A stretch of 64,000 nt of DNA from an uncultured Alphaproteobacteria bacterium (GCA_902618015.1 CACMYX010000001.1:186001-250000), one strand, 5' to 3'. Shown: positions 8,208 to 22,626, counted from the first letter of the stretch. Numbers and translations: made by a program. Notes: generated by a model not told the origin, from the sequence alone.

Positions 8208-9356
8208 ATGAAAACAAGATTTACTACTGACACAAAACTTGAAAGCGAAATAGCCTATTTCGAGAATATTAATTTAAAAATAGAATCAGGAGATATAATA
8301 GATAGTTATAAACTAGCATTCAAAACATATGGCAAATTAAATGCTAATAAAACTAATGCTATTCTTGTTTGCCATGCTTTAACTGGAGATCAATATGTTG
8401 CTGGGAATAATCCCATAACTGGGAGAGAAGGTTGGTGGTCTAGAATGGTTGGGCCTAATAAACCAATTGATACAAACAAATTTTTTGTAATTTGCTCAAA
8501 TGTACTCGGCGGTTGTGCTGGCTCAACAGGTCCTAAAGAGTTACAAAATGGAAGTGATGTTGCATATGGTGGTAATTTTCCTTCCATAACAATAAAAGAT
8601 ATGGTGAAGGCTCAATCTTTATTGATTGAAAGTTTAAATATAGAGAAGTTATTTTCTGTCATAGGTGGTTCGATGGGAGCAATGCAAGCACTTCAATGGG
8701 CAATCGATTTTCCAGATAAAATTTTAAATATAATACATATTGCAGGCGCGTTAAAACATTCAGCTCAAAATATTGCATTTCATGAAGTTGGGCGACAGGC
8801 AATAATGAGTGATCCTATTTGGAAAAATGGAAAGTATTTTGAAAATAATGAAGTGCCTGAAAGAGGTCTATCAGTAGCAAGAATGATTGCGCATATCACA
8901 TATTTATCCGAAAATGCGATGCATAGAAAATTTGGAAGAAAACTTCAATCAAGAGATATTATTTCTTTTGGATTTGATGCTGATTTTCAAGTTGAAAGTT
9001 ATCTGAGATATCAAGGTAAATCATTTGTTGAAAGATTTGATGCAAATTCATATCTTTATTTAACAAGGGCTATGGATTATTTTGATCATGATGAAACATT
9101 TAGAAAAAATATTGAGTTTAGTCATAATCCCAATAACCATTTAAAATATTTAATTGTCTCATTTACCTCGGATTGGTTATTCCCTACAATGGAAAGTAAA
9201 ATGATTGTAAATCAATTAAATTCTCTATCAAGAGAAGTAAGCTTTCTAGAAATTGATACTGATAAAGGACATGATAGTTTTTTATTAGAGGAACCGCAGT
9301 TAGATGATGTAATAAAAGGTTTCCTAACAAACAACTTTGCTAAGATAGATGAATAA
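8208..9356 (+). CDS. metX: Homoserine O-acetyltransferase
   Basis: Commits homoserine to methionine by O-acylation from an acyl-CoA. The 382-aa alpha/beta-hydrolase has the nucleophile elbow GGSMGAMQ with the catalytic serine at about 155. HALTGDQY near residue 63 is part of the acyl-binding region. The acid residue lies in SDWLFPT and the histidine in DKGHDSFLLE near the C-terminus, completing the triad. It overlaps metW by 8 bases. Regulation by SAM is expected from the SAM-II element in its leader. MetX-family members can use succinyl- instead of acetyl-CoA, which sequence inspection alone does not settle. Confidence 0.95.
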   Translation: MKTRFTTDTKLESEIAYFENINLKIESGDIIDSYKLAFKTYGKLNANKTNAILVCHALTGDQYVAGNNPITGREGWWSRMVGPNKPIDTNKFFVICSNVLGGCAGSTGPKELQNGSDVAYGGNFPSITIKDMVKAQSLLIESLNIEKLFSVIGGSMGAMQALQWAIDFPDKILNIIHIAGALKHSAQNIAFHEVGRQAIMSDPIWKNGKYFENNEVPERGLSVARMIAHITYLSENAMHRKFGRKLQSRDIISFGFDADFQVESYLRYQGKSFVERFDANSYLYLTRAMDYFDHDETFRKNIEFSHNPNNHLKYLIVSFTSDWLFPTMESKMIVNQLNSLSREVSFLEIDTDKGHDSFLLEEPQLDDVIKGFLTNNFAKIDE

Positions 9357-10032
9357 AATTAATAGCATAAGAAAAGATTGGTCTCTTATTGAAACACTTA
9401 TAGCAGAAGATAGAAAAATCCTAGATATTGGATGTGGTGATGGCGGTCTTATGGAACAATTAGAAAATAATCGTAATGCGATAACTCATGGTATTGAATT
9501 AAATAGAGATCTAGCTGCAAATGCTATCGCACGAGGTTTCAATGTTGTACATGGAAATGCCGAATTAGATTTGTCTCAATATTCAAATAATAGTTTTGAT
9601 TATGTAATTTTAAGTCAAACTTTACAAGCAATGATGAAGCCCAAAGATATTCTGTCTGAATTATTAAGAATAGGATCAAAAGCAATAGTTTCTTTTCCAA
9701 ACTTTGGACATTGGAAAATAAGATTACAGCTTTTAATATCTGGAAAAATGCCAGTAACAGAAAGTTTACCTTACACATGGTATGACACACCTAACATTCA
9801 TTTTTTTACAATTAAGGATTTTTTGAATTTGTGTAATGAAATGAATATTGTGATTGAAAAAAGTATTGGATTAACATCAAAAGGTAAGCAATTTGATATA
9901 AGTGAATCAGTTACTGGAGTTAATTTTTTCACTCACGAAGCTATCTTTTTATTAAGTTATAAAAATTATGAACCAATAAAAATAAAATCATCAAAAAAAG
10001 TTTTTGCAAAAAATTCTGTTATTGCAAATTAG
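9349..10032 (+). CDS. metW: Methionine biosynthesis protein MetW (SAM-dependent methyltransferase fold)
   Basis: A 227-aa class I methyltransferase-fold protein with the SAM-binding loop ILDIGCGDGGLM near residues 24-35. Conserved MetW features follow, including LSQTLQAMMKP and SFPNFGHWKIRLQL. MetW is the obligate partner of MetX in many Proteobacteria and Actinobacteria lineages and increases homoserine acylation. The 8-base overlap with metX fits a co-translated pair. The last 20 or so residues are Lys-rich and not conserved. Confidence 0.93.
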   Translation: MNKINSIRKDWSLIETLIAEDRKILDIGCGDGGLMEQLENNRNAITHGIELNRDLAANAIARGFNVVHGNAELDLSQYSNNSFDYVILSQTLQAMMKPKDILSELLRIGSKAIVSFPNFGHWKIRLQLLISGKMPVTESLPYTWYDTPNIHFFTIKDFLNLCNEMNIVIEKSIGLTSKGKQFDISESVTGVNFFTHEAIFLLSYKNYEPIKIKSSKKVFAKNSVIAN

Positions 10033-10039
10033 TTATTAG

Positions 10040-10792
10040 ATGAAAGTTGAAATTATAAATCAATTAAAAGATAACTACTCTTTTGTTTTATATAATGACA
10101 CACTTAATAGCTGTGTTATAGATCCTGCTGATAGTAATCCTATATTAAATTTTGCTCTTGAAAACAATTTAACCATAGAAGATATATTTATTACACATCA
10201 TCATAGAGATCACACATCAGGTGTAAAAGGAATACTTAATGCTTTTCCAGAAGTTAATATACACTCTCCAAGTGCTCAGATTGAAAATACAAGATTCGTT
10301 TTACGTGATGGAGATGAAGTCAACTCCTGCTTAAATACATTTAGAATAATAACAACACCTGGGCATACATTAGATCATATAATTTACTATGATGAAAACA
10401 ATGGTGTTTTATTTTGTGGTGATACACTATTCAGACTTGGTTGTGGTCGTGTGTTTGAAGGAACATTAAATGAAATGTTTAACAGTTTAAAAAAAATCAA
10501 TGAGTTAAGTAAAAATACAATTATTTATTGTGGTCATGAATATACAATAAGCAATTTAAATTTTCTTGAGAAAACACTTAAAAAAGAAAGTGCTTATTTG
10601 ACAGTTAGAAACAAAATTAATGATGATTTAAATAATAAAGGAAAATCCGTACCTTTTTTATTAGAAGATGAAAAACAATATAACTTATTCCTGAATCAAA
10701 ATTCAAAATTAGGTACTATAATTAAAAAAGAGCTAGGTTTTACAGACTTTGAATTATTTGCTTATTTGCGAAAAGCAAAGGATAGCTTTTAA
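10040..10792 (+). CDS. gloB: Hydroxyacylglutathione hydrolase (glyoxalase II)
   Basis: Hydrolyses S-lactoylglutathione to lactate and glutathione, the second step of methylglyoxal detoxification. The 250-aa protein has the metallo-beta-lactamase THHHRDHTSG motif near residues 51-60, the second metal ligand in TTPGHTLDH near 112, the bridging aspartate in FCGDTLFRLGCGRVFEG near 133-149, and CGHEYT near 172. The C-terminal glyoxalase II domain is present (NKINDDLNNKGKSVP). It starts 7 bases after metW, so it is probably the third gene of the metX transcript. Confidence 0.93.
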   Translation: MKVEIINQLKDNYSFVLYNDTLNSCVIDPADSNPILNFALENNLTIEDIFITHHHRDHTSGVKGILNAFPEVNIHSPSAQIENTRFVLRDGDEVNSCLNTFRIITTPGHTLDHIIYYDENNGVLFCGDTLFRLGCGRVFEGTLNEMFNSLKKINELSKNTIIYCGHEYTISNLNFLEKTLKKESAYLTVRNKINDDLNNKGKSVPFLLEDEKQYNLFLNQNSKLGTIIKKELGFTDFELFAYLRKAKDSF

Positions 10793-10828
10793 GGTCTTTA
10801 TTTCCAGTATTTACGCCATATTTTTAAT

Positions 10829-10855
10829 TTGACTATTAGCATAGTTCACTATAAA
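10829..10855 (+). promoter_or_regulatory. Candidate promoter for rplU-rpmA-obgE
   Basis: TTGACT at 10829-10834 resembles a -35 box and TATAAA at 10850-10855 a -10 box, in the 80-base gap between gloB and rplU. The spacer is 15 bases, shorter than the ideal 17, so the exact boxes may be shifted by one or two bases. Confidence 0.45.
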
Positions 10856-10872
10856 CCCCGCCATCAAAAGAT

Positions 10873-11394
10873 ATGTTAGCAATTTTCAAAACTGGTGGAA
10901 AGCAATACTCAGCAAGAGCTGGTCAGATACTTAAGGTAGAAAAACTTGAGGGATCCAAAGGTGATAAAGTGTCTATTACTGATGTATTAGCGATCAGTGA
11001 TCAAAGCACAAATAGCTTAGGCGAGCCATTACTAAAAGATGCTTCAATTGAAGCAAAAATTGTTGATCAAATCAGAGATAAAAAAATAATAGTTTTTAAA
11101 AAAAGAAAAAGACAAAATTACAGACTAACACAAGGTCATAGACAATATCTAACTGTATTAAGAATAGAATCAATTTCTTATGGTGGAAAAAAGTCCACTG
11201 CTGAACCTGAAACAAAAAAAGTTAAAAAAACTGAAACTAAAGTTACTAAAGAAAAAGTTGAGTCTAAAGAGGTAAAAGTTGCAAAAAAGAAGACAGTTGC
11301 AAAAAAAGCAGTAAATAAAGCTTCACCTACTAAGAAAAAATCAGTAAAGAAAACTGTTAAAAAAACTGTTAAAACTAAAAAAGAAGATAAATAA
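10873..11394 (+). CDS. rplU: 50S ribosomal protein L21 with Lys-rich C-terminal extension
   Basis: Residues 1-105 are a complete L21: [18 protein letters not shown] at the N-terminus and the rRNA-binding segment [19 protein letters not shown] near 77-94. Residues 107-173 form an extra tail made almost only of Lys, Thr, Val, Ala and Glu, with repeats such as [12 protein letters not shown]. The tail should be disordered and highly basic. Such tails occur on alphaproteobacterial L21 but vary widely in length. The stop overlaps the rpmA start by one base. Confidence 0.96.
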   Translation: MLAIFKTGGKQYSARAGQILKVEKLEGSKGDKVSITDVLAISDQSTNSLGEPLLKDASIEAKIVDQIRDKKIIVFKKRKRQNYRLTQGHRQYLTVLRIESISYGGKKSTAEPETKKVKKTETKVTKEKVESKEVKVAKKKTVAKKAVNKASPTKKKSVKKTVKKTVKTKKEDK

Positions 11395-11651
11395 TGGCAA
11401 CGAAAAAAGCAGGTGGTAGTTCTAGAAATGGAAGAGACTCGGCGGGTCGAAGACTTGGAGTTAAGAAATTTGGCGGTGAAAACGTAATAGCAGGAAACAT
11501 TATTATTAGGCAAAGAGGTACAAAGTTTCATCCAGGTGATAATGTTGGCATAGGTAAAGATCACACAATATTTGCTACAATAAATGGAAAAGTAGCTTTT
11601 AAAAAAACAAGAGTAAGAACTTTTGTATCAGTTGTTCCCACAGAACAATAA
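11394..11651 (+). CDS. rpmA: 50S ribosomal protein L27
   Basis: An 85-aa L27 of standard length. The flexible N-terminus [16 protein letters not shown] reaches the peptidyl-transferase centre in bacterial ribosomes, and the core contains [12 protein letters not shown] and [20 protein letters not shown]. It starts with Met-Ala and has no Firmicutes-type cleaved extension. It is coupled to rplU by a one-base overlap and followed 23 bases later by obgE, the classic rplU-rpmA-obgE order. Confidence 0.97.
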   Translation: MATKKAGGSSRNGRDSAGRRLGVKKFGGENVIAGNIIIRQRGTKFHPGDNVGIGKDHTIFATINGKVAFKKTRVRTFVSVVPTEQ

Positions 11652-11665
11652 TCCCAATTAATTAA

Positions 11666-13759
<2,094 letters not shown>

Positions 13760-13763
<4 letters not shown>

Positions 13764-15013
13764 GTATTGAAAATAATATTATTGAATTAGGCAAAAGAGC
13801 AAAAACTGCCTCTATAAATATGAAGGTTTGCAGCAGCGATCAAAAAAATCTTGCTTTAACAAAACTCACTAAAAATTTAGATAAAAACAGAGATAAAATT
13901 CTTGAGGCTAATAAGATAGATTTAGAAAATGGAGAAAAAAAATCTTTAGCTAAACCTTTAATGAATAGACTTACATTAACAGAAAAATCTATTGATGGAT
14001 TGATTACATCTATTGAAGATATAATTGAAATACCAGATCCTATTGGTATTACACTAGAAAAATGGGAAAGGCCTAATGGATTGCAGTTTCGTAAAATTTC
14101 AACACCGCTTGGTGTATTAGGTGTAATTTATGAATCCAGACCAAACGTCACTGTTGACGCTTCTTGTCTTTCCATAAAATCTGGTAATTGTATAATATTA
14201 AGAGGTGGTAGTGATAGTTTTCATTCCTCTAAAGAATTGGTAAATAATATTACAAATGCTTTCGTGGAAGCTGGCCTCCCTGAACATTGTGTTCAAATGA
14301 TTAATACACCTGAAAGAAAAGCGGTTGATCATTTACTTAGTATGAGAGATTATGTTGATGTTATTATTCCTAGAGGTGGCAAAGGTTTGATTGAAAAAAT
14401 TAATTCAGCAAGTAAGATTCCTGTCATCAAACATTTAGACGGTATATGTCATGTGTATGTAGATAAAGATGCTGATTTAAGTGTTGCAGAAAAAGTGGTT
14501 TTTAATAGTAAAATGAGGCGTCCTGAAATTTGTGGTGCTGCAGAAACACTTTTAATTGATGAAAAAATTAAAGATGAAGCAATGAAAATATTAAAACCTC
14601 TAAAAGAAGTAAATTGTGAAATTCGAGGTGATGAATATATTCAGTCTTTAGATAGTGATTTTAAAACTGCCAGTGAAGAAGATTGGTCATTAGAATATTT
14701 AGATAAAATTTTATCAGTAAAAATTGTTTCTGGTGTTGAGGAAGCAGTTAAACATATAAATGATTATTCTTCTGGACATACAGAAAGCATAATTACAGAA
14801 AGTGAAGAAACCTTTGAAAAATTTTATAATAAAATTGACAGCGCAATAATACTTAAAAATGCATCTACGCAATTTGCGGATGGTGGTGAATTTGGTTTTG
14901 GTGCTGAGATAGGAATCTCAACTGACAAAATACATGTAAGAGGACCAGTGGGAACAAAACATTTAACTACATTTAAATATGTAGTTAATGGCAATGGCCA
15001 GGAAAGACCCTAA
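13760..15013 (+). CDS. proA: Gamma-glutamyl phosphate reductase
   Basis: NADPH-dependent reduction of glutamyl 5-phosphate to glutamate semialdehyde, second step of proline synthesis. The 417-aa aldehyde-dehydrogenase-superfamily protein contains GVIYESRPNVTVDA near 121-134 and the active-site cysteine in RRPEICGAAETLL (about C258). GPVGTKHLTTFKYVVNGNGQ closes the protein, as in other ProA sequences. Translational coupling to proB matches their joint action on an unstable intermediate. The nadD start follows the stop directly. Confidence 0.96.
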
Positions 15014-15592
15014 TTGAAAAAGATCGGACTTCTTGGAGGGTCTTTTGATCCACCACATCGAGGGCATCTATTTATTTCCAATGAAGCTAAAAGAGTGTTA
15101 CAACTTGATGAAATTTGGTGGTTAGTTACACCTCAGAATCCTTTAAAGATTTCAAAACCCGCAACATACGAAGAAAGATTACAAAATTGTAAGCAAATTA
15201 CAAAAAATTTTCCTATAAAAATATTAGAGGTAGAAAAAAAAATTAAATCTCAATATTCTTATCAAACAATTAAATTTCTAATTCAATATTATAAAAATAT
15301 TAAATTTTTTTGGTTAATGGGTGCAGATAATTTAGTTAATTTCCACGAATGGGAAAAATGGCAATCAATTTTTCATATTATCTCTATTGTTATTTTTAGA
15401 AGACATGGATATAATACAAATGCTTTGAAAAGTGTTGCAGCAAAAAAATTTATTCATAATAAATATATAGCTCAAGACATAGAACATGTTTCAAAAAAAA
15501 TTCCTGCATGGACTTTGATACAAAATAAAGAAATTAAAATTTCATCATCTGACATTAGAAATCAAAGAAATAAATTAAGAGGTAAATATTAA
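15014..15592 (+). CDS. nadD: Nicotinate-nucleotide adenylyltransferase
   Basis: Transfers AMP to nicotinate mononucleotide in NAD synthesis. The nucleotidyltransferase motif GGSFDPPHRGH is at residues 8-18, and the second motif ISSSDIRNQ lies near 171-179. WWLVTPQNPLK and FFWLMGADNL are other family segments. The start is a TTG placed immediately after the proA stop (TAA-TTG); it puts the first beta strand (KKIGLLGG) where expected, and no ATG is available upstream. The 192 aa are standard. The region between it and rsfS is only 13 bases. Confidence 0.94.
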   Translation: MKKIGLLGGSFDPPHRGHLFISNEAKRVLQLDEIWWLVTPQNPLKISKPATYEERLQNCKQITKNFPIKILEVEKKIKSQYSYQTIKFLIQYYKNIKFFWLMGADNLVNFHEWEKWQSIFHIISIVIFRRHGYNTNALKSVAAKKFIHNKYIAQDIEHVSKKIPAWTLIQNKEIKISSSDIRNQRNKLRGKY

Positions 15593-15605
15593 TAAAATTA
15601 CTTCA

Positions 15606-15941
15606 TTGACAGAAAATATTGTATCAATACTAAGTGATGCAAAAGCTGAAGATATAAAAGTGATTGATTTATCTAATAAGTCATCTGTTGCTGATGCCTT
15701 TGTGATTGCTACTTGTAGATCAACTAGACATTCAGATGCGACAGCAGACGAAATGGTCAAAAAATTAAAAAAGGTGGGGATAAATTGTCCTAATCCTGAA
15801 GGAAGACCTCAATGTGACTGGATAATTGTTGATGCAGGTGAGATCATTGTTCATTTGTTTCGACAAGAAATTAGAGAATTATATGCATTAGAAAAATTAT
15901 GGGAAGTAAGCTTTGATTCTTCGCAAACTAAACTAGCTTAA
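15606..15941 (+). CDS. rsfS: Ribosome silencing factor RsfS
   Basis: Binds ribosomal protein L14 and blocks subunit joining when nutrients are scarce. The 111-aa protein matches the family over its length: DAKAEDIKVIDLSNKSSVADAFVIATCRSTRHSDATAD split across residues 11-48, then CDWIIVDAGEIIVHLFRQEIRELYALEKLW near the end. The start is taken as TTG at 15606, since no ATG precedes the conserved part in this frame. In most Alphaproteobacteria rlmH and an envC-like gene follow rsfS before ctpA; here ctpA comes 5 bases later, so both are absent from this site. Confidence 0.93.
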   Translation: MTENIVSILSDAKAEDIKVIDLSNKSSVADAFVIATCRSTRHSDATADEMVKKLKKVGINCPNPEGRPQCDWIIVDAGEIIVHLFRQEIRELYALEKLWEVSFDSSQTKLA

Positions 15942-15946
15942 AATAT

Positions 15947-17242
15947 ATGATAATTTCAAAAAATTTATTTTTAAAAGTAATACTTCTGTTCACCCTCATT
16001 ACACTTCTTGCACCTAAAACATATGGATCTTCTTCAGATGAAGAAAAATATAAATATTTAGATCTATTTGGACAGGTATTCGACAGGGTAAGATCTTCCT
16101 ATGTGGAAGAAGTTACAGATCAAGAATTAATTGAAAAAGCGATTGATGGAATGTTGTCAGGCTTAGATCCTCATTCTGGTTTTATGAATGAAGAAATATT
16201 TCAAGAAATGCAAATGGATACTGAGGGTAAATTTGGAGGATTAGGAATTGAAATTACCATGGAAGAAGGTTTTGTGAAAGTCATTGCTCCGATAGAGGAT
16301 ACACCAGCATATGAAGCTGGAGTTCTTGCTGGTGATTATATCATTCAAATAGACGAAACACCTGTGTTTGGGCTTACGTTAAATGAAGCTGTTGAATTAA
16401 TGAGAGGCAAAAAAGGTGAGCCAATAGTAATTACTATTTCGAGAGCAAATACTGAACCATTTGAGATTGAAATTATCAGAGATTATATAAAAATTAGATC
16501 AGTAAAAAGTGAAGTACTTAACAATATAGGGTATTTGAGAATAACATCTTTTAACGAGCAAACAGAAAGTGGTCTTCTAGACGCTATAAAGAAAATCGAA
16601 AAAGAAAATAAAATAAAGGGTTATGTTTTAGACGTACGATCTAATCCAGGAGGCCTTCTTACCCAAGCAGTTAAAGTAACAGATATATTCTTGGAAAGAG
16701 GAGAAATTGTTTCAACAAGAGGTAGAGATAAAAAAGATATAAGAAGATATCGTGCAAAAAAGTCTGATAGAACTAATGGAAAACCACTTGTTGTAATTAT
16801 TGACGGTGGTTCCGCATCTGCTTCTGAAATTGTTGCAGGCGCACTTCAAGATCATAAAAGAGCAATCATTATAGGTACACAATCTTTTGGAAAGGGTTCA
16901 GTTCAAACGATAATTCCTTTTCAAGTTTCAAATAGCGATAATTTAACTGGTATAAGATTAACGACAGCTAGATATTATACTCCGTCAGGTGAGTCGATCC
17001 AAGGCAAGGGTATTGTGCCAGATATAATCATTGAACAAGGAGAATTTGAATCGTTTAATTATAAAAGATTTTCTGAGTCAGATTTGAAAGATTCCCTTGA
17101 TAAAAATAACGAAGAAGATGTTGAAGAAAATGTAGACAATGAGTTAAGTGAGTTTGAGAAACGAATAGAAATTGATTATCAACTTCGTAGAGCTTTTGAT
17201 CTTGTGGAAGGTGTCAGTCTTTTTAATGAAACTCAAGAATAG
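15947..17242 (+). CDS. ctpA: S41 carboxyl-terminal processing peptidase
   Basis: A periplasmic serine protease that trims C-termini of envelope proteins. The 431-aa sequence starts with a signal peptide (hydrophobic residues 8-22, likely cleavage after a TYGSS-like region). A PDZ domain (about 85-170) contains GLGIEITMEEG and GVLAGDYIIQID. The S41 catalytic domain has RSNPGGLLTQAV near 226, the serine nucleophile segment GGSASASEIVAGAL near 287-300 and the general-base lysine in SFGKGSVQ near 316. The C-terminal 60 residues are acidic. It is 2 bases upstream of rppH. Confidence 0.93.
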   Translation: MIISKNLFLKVILLFTLITLLAPKTYGSSSDEEKYKYLDLFGQVFDRVRSSYVEEVTDQELIEKAIDGMLSGLDPHSGFMNEEIFQEMQMDTEGKFGGLGIEITMEEGFVKVIAPIEDTPAYEAGVLAGDYIIQIDETPVFGLTLNEAVELMRGKKGEPIVITISRANTEPFEIEIIRDYIKIRSVKSEVLNNIGYLRITSFNEQTESGLLDAIKKIEKENKIKGYVLDVRSNPGGLLTQAVKVTDIFLERGEIVSTRGRDKKDIRRYRAKKSDRTNGKPLVVIIDGGSASASEIVAGALQDHKRAIIIGTQSFGKGSVQTIIPFQVSNSDNLTGIRLTTARYYTPSGESIQGKGIVPDIIIEQGEFESFNYKRFSESDLKDSLDKNNEEDVEENVDNELSEFEKRIEIDYQLRRAFDLVEGVSLFNETQE

Positions 17243-17244
17243 TA

Positions 17245-17715
17245 ATGCAAAAAAAATATAGAAAGTGTGTGGGAATGATGATTCTCAATGCAAAAAATCA
17301 AATTTTGGTAGGTCGAAGATTAGATCATCCAAGTGGATATTGGCAAATGCCTCAAGGTGGTATCGATGAAAATGAGAATCCTGAAGAAGCAGTTTGGAGA
17401 GAAATGATGGAGGAGATTGGAACAAATAATGCATCTTTGATTACTTCATCTCAAGAATGGATATCTTATTACATACCTACAGAAACACTCAAGACATTAC
17501 CTTGGGGTGATAAATACATAGGTCAAATTCAAAAGTGGTTTTTATTTCGTTTTACTGGAATTGATAACGATATAAATGTAGGAACAGAAAATCCTGAATT
17601 TAGTGAATGGCAATGGATGGATTATGATGAAATTAGCCAAAACGCAGTACCATTTAAAAGAAATGTTTATATAAAAATTCAAAAAGAGTTCAGAAGTAAT
17701 TTAGTTAAAGTTTAA
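17245..17715 (+). CDS. rppH: RNA pyrophosphohydrolase (Nudix)
   Basis: Removes pyrophosphate from 5'-triphosphate RNA ends, which starts mRNA decay. The Nudix box GGIDENENPEEAVWREMMEE begins at residue 38 and continues IG, matching Gx5Ex7REUxEExGU. The N-terminus RKCVGMMILNAKNQILVGRR and PWGDKYIGQIQKWFLFRF are typical of the RppH/YgdP subgroup. The 156-aa length is normal. In other Alphaproteobacteria rppH also neighbours ctpA and atpC. It converges on atpC with a 12-base gap. Confidence 0.93.
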   Translation: MQKKYRKCVGMMILNAKNQILVGRRLDHPSGYWQMPQGGIDENENPEEAVWREMMEEIGTNNASLITSSQEWISYYIPTETLKTLPWGDKYIGQIQKWFLFRFTGIDNDINVGTENPEFSEWQWMDYDEISQNAVPFKRNVYIKIQKEFRSNLVKV

Positions 17716-17732
17716 TTTAGAAAGAAATTAAA
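17711..17732. terminator. AT-only bidirectional hairpin between rppH and atpC
   Basis: TTTAATTT (17711-17718) and AAATTAAA (17725-17732) are a perfect 8-bp inverted repeat with a 6-nt loop. It spans both convergent stop codons and is followed by T-rich sequence on the plus strand. The all-AT stem is weak, so this is only a possible bidirectional terminator. Confidence 0.35.
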
Positions 17733-18125
17733 TTTTATCGTAATAATTTACATTTATTGCTTCTAATTTTGCTTTAGCTACAGAAAGTTGTTCCTCTATT
17801 TCTTTGCCATCCTTATTTTCTAATTCTTGTATTTCTTTTTCAATTGATGTTTTTTCTAAAGAATTAACTTCAACAACACTTTCTGCAAGAACAATACATT
17901 TTTCAGGATTGATTTCTGCAAAACCACCAGAAACAAAAAAGGATTTAATTAAATTTTTATCTTCACTGTATACCATTACTCTTCCTGGTCTAAGAGAAGA
18001 CATTACCTTACTATGTCCTGGTAAAATACCTAAGTCGCCATCTTTACCAGGGACAATTATAGTACCAACTTCATCATTGAAAACAAGGTTTTCTGGAGAA
18101 ACTAAATCAAAAGAAATGGTAGCCA

Positions 18126-18126
<1 letters not shown>
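17728..18126 (-). CDS. atpC: ATP synthase F1 subunit epsilon
   Basis: The rotor subunit that couples gamma to the c-ring and modulates ATPase activity. The 132-aa protein has the N-terminal beta sandwich (FDLVSPENLVF, GKDGDLGILPGHSKVMSSLRPG) and a C-terminal helical part ending near AKLEAINVNYYDKI. Its start overlaps the atpD stop by one base. It is the last gene of the atpHAGDC operon. Confidence 0.95.
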
Positions 18127-20451
<2,325 letters not shown>

Positions 20452-20454
20452 AGA

Positions 20455-21990
20455 TTAGTTACTTGCAAACTTTTCAACCAAATCATCTAAGATTGATTTT
20501 AATTTATCATCATTTTCTTTAGATAATTCTTTTTCATTGGCAATAGCATCTAATAAATCACTATGCTTAGTTCTAATCTCATTTAAAACTTCTGTTTCAA
20601 ACTTGACTACATCGCCTACTGCAACTTTATCAAGATATCCACGTACACCTGCATAAATAGATACAACTTGCTCAGAAACCGTTAATGGTGAATATTGACC
20701 TTGTTTTAAGATTTCAACTAGTCTTGCACCACGATCAAGTAATTGTTTTGTTGAAGCGTCTAAGTCTGATGCAAACTGTGCAAAAGCAGCCATTTCACGA
20801 TATTGAGCTAATTCTAGTTTAACAGGACCAGCAATTTTTTTCATTGCTTTTGTTTGCGCTGCAGAACCAACACGACTTACAGAAAGACCAACGTTTATTG
20901 CAGGTCGAATACCAGCAAAGAATAGGTTGGTTTCCAAGAATATTTGCCCATCAGTAATGGATATAACATTCGTTGGAATATATGCAGATAAATCTCCAGC
21001 TTGAGTCTCAATAATTGGAAGAGCGGTTAAACTTCCACCACCGTGTTCATCACTCATTTTGGCAGCTCTTTCTAAAAGACGACTATGAATATAAAATACA
21101 TCTCCAGGATATGCTTCACGTCCAGGAGGTCTTCTTAGTAGAAGGGACATCTGTCTGTAAGCAACAGCTTGCTTCGATAAATCATCGTAAACAATTAATG
21201 CATGCATACCATTATCTCTAAAATATTCACCCATTGTACAGCCAGTATAAGCAGATAAAAATTGCAACGGTGCAGGCTCTGATGCAGTTGCCGATACAAC
21301 AATTGTATATTCCATAGCACCATTATCTTCTAGTGTTTTTACAATTTGGGCTACTGTTGATCTTTTCTGACCAATCGCAACATAGATACAATACAATTTT
21401 TCTTTTTCATTGTTTGATTGATTAACAGATTTTTGATTTAAAATTGTATCAATAGCAACAGCAGTTTTACCTGTTTGTCTGTCACCAATTATTAATTCAC
21501 GTTGTCCCCTTCCAACTGGAACAAGAGCATCAAGTGCTTTAATACCTGTCTGCATAGGTTCAGATACACTTTGACGAGGAATGATGCCTGGGGCTTTTAA
21601 TTCAATTCTTCTCTTTTCAGAAGATTGAATAGGACCTTTACCATCAATAGGATTTCCTAAACCATCAACAACACGTCCTAACAATTCTTTTCCAACAGGA
21701 ACGTCAACAATTTCTCCTGTACGTTTAACTGTGTCACCTTCTTTAATTCCAGTATCATCACCGAAGATTGAAACACCAACGTTATCCATTTCAAGGTTGA
21801 GGGCCATACCTTTAATGCCACCTGGGAATTCTACCATCTCTCCAGCTTGTACTTGATCAAGACCATATACTCGTGCAATTCCATCTCCAACGCTTAATAC
21901 TGTTCCAACCTCAGCAACATCCGCTTTAGTTTCAAAATTAGCTATTTGGTCTTTAATTACAGACGATATTTCTGCAGCTTTAATTTCCAT
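20455..21990 (-). CDS. atpA: ATP synthase F1 subunit alpha
   Basis: Non-catalytic nucleotide-binding subunit of F1. The 511-aa protein has Walker A GDRQTGKT near residue 170, [20 protein letters not shown] (Walker B region) near 265 and the signature [17 protein letters not shown] near 362. Its ATG overlaps the atpH stop by one base. The C-terminal region has the usual [16 protein letters not shown] segment. Confidence 0.98.
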   Translation of the reverse strand: MEIKAAEISSVIKDQIANFETKADVAEVGTVLSVGDGIARVYGLDQVQAGEMVEFPGGIKGMALNLEMDNVGVSIFGDDTGIKEGDTVKRTGEIVDVPVGKELLGRVVDGLGNPIDGKGPIQSSEKRRIELKAPGIIPRQSVSEPMQTGIKALDALVPVGRGQRELIIGDRQTGKTAVAIDTILNQKSVNQSNNEKEKLYCIYVAIGQKRSTVAQIVKTLEDNGAMEYTIVVSATASEPAPLQFLSAYTGCTMGEYFRDNGMHALIVYDDLSKQAVAYRQMSLLLRRPPGREAYPGDVFYIHSRLLERAAKMSDEHGGGSLTALPIIETQAGDLSAYIPTNVISITDGQIFLETNLFFAGIRPAINVGLSVSRVGSAAQTKAMKKIAGPVKLELAQYREMAAFAQFASDLDASTKQLLDRGARLVEILKQGQYSPLTVSEQVVSIYAGVRGYLDKVAVGDVVKFETEVLNEIRTKHSDLLDAIANEKELSKENDDKLKSILDDLVEKFASN

Positions 21991-22547
21991 TATGCCCCCT
22001 TCATTGCAATTTTAAGTTTATTAATTTTATTCGCTATAGATGTATCAATCATTTTGGAACCAACCTTAACAATTAAACCACCAATAATTTCTTCATCAAC
22101 ATCAAAATTTAAAGATAATTTTTCACCTAAAGATTTTTTAAGTTGATTTGTAATATTATTTTTTTCATCATCAGATAATATATTTGCTGATGTTACGTCA
22201 GCAGTAATATCACCTCTTTTTTCAGAGTTTATTTTTTTAAATTGTAAAATAATAGAAGCGATATTTGAAATTCTTTTATTGTTATCAAGAACTTTAAAAA
22301 AAGTTGTAGTAAGATTATGTAAATTTGCTTCAGAAAATAATTTTAATAAAATATTAAGTTTCTCATCTGAATTTACTAATGGACTTTTAATTACTTGTCT
22401 CAATTCTGAACTTTCTTTCAATGCTTTATTCACTAATTCAAAATCTTTTAGAATATCATCAATGCATTTTTTTTCAGAAGCAAGATCATAGAGAGCAGCT
22501 CCGTACCTTTCCGATATAAGATCTCCAGATAATGTATTAGATGCCAT
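21990..22547 (-). CDS. atpH: ATP synthase F1 subunit delta
   Basis: Peripheral-stalk subunit joining F1 to the membrane b subunits. The 185-aa protein has the OSCP/delta N-terminal helical bundle ([15 protein letters not shown]) and the C-terminal signature [20 protein letters not shown]. It leads the atpHAGDC operon. As in other Alphaproteobacteria, the membrane F0 genes are not in this cluster and must lie elsewhere. Confidence 0.95.
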   Translation of the reverse strand: MASNTLSGDLISERYGAALYDLASEKKCIDDILKDFELVNKALKESSELRQVIKSPLVNSDEKLNILLKLFSEANLHNLTTTFFKVLDNNKRISNIASIILQFKKINSEKRGDITADVTSANILSDDEKNNITNQLKKSLGEKLSLNFDVDEEIIGGLIVKVGSKMIDTSIANKINKLKIAMKGA

Positions 22548-22597
22548 AAATTAAGTTCATATGAAGTTTAGAGGTAGGCTATTAACACATCAGAAAA

Positions 22598-22626
22598 AGT
22601 AGGTAAACTGTCAGTTTGTGCGTCAA
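22598..22626 (-). promoter_or_regulatory. Candidate promoter for atpHAGDC
   Basis: On the minus strand TTGACG (22626-22621) sits 17 bases before CCTACT (22603-22598), about 50 bases upstream of the atpH ATG. The -35 match is good and the -10 match is weak. It lies in the 118-base gap between priA and atpH. Confidence 0.35.
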
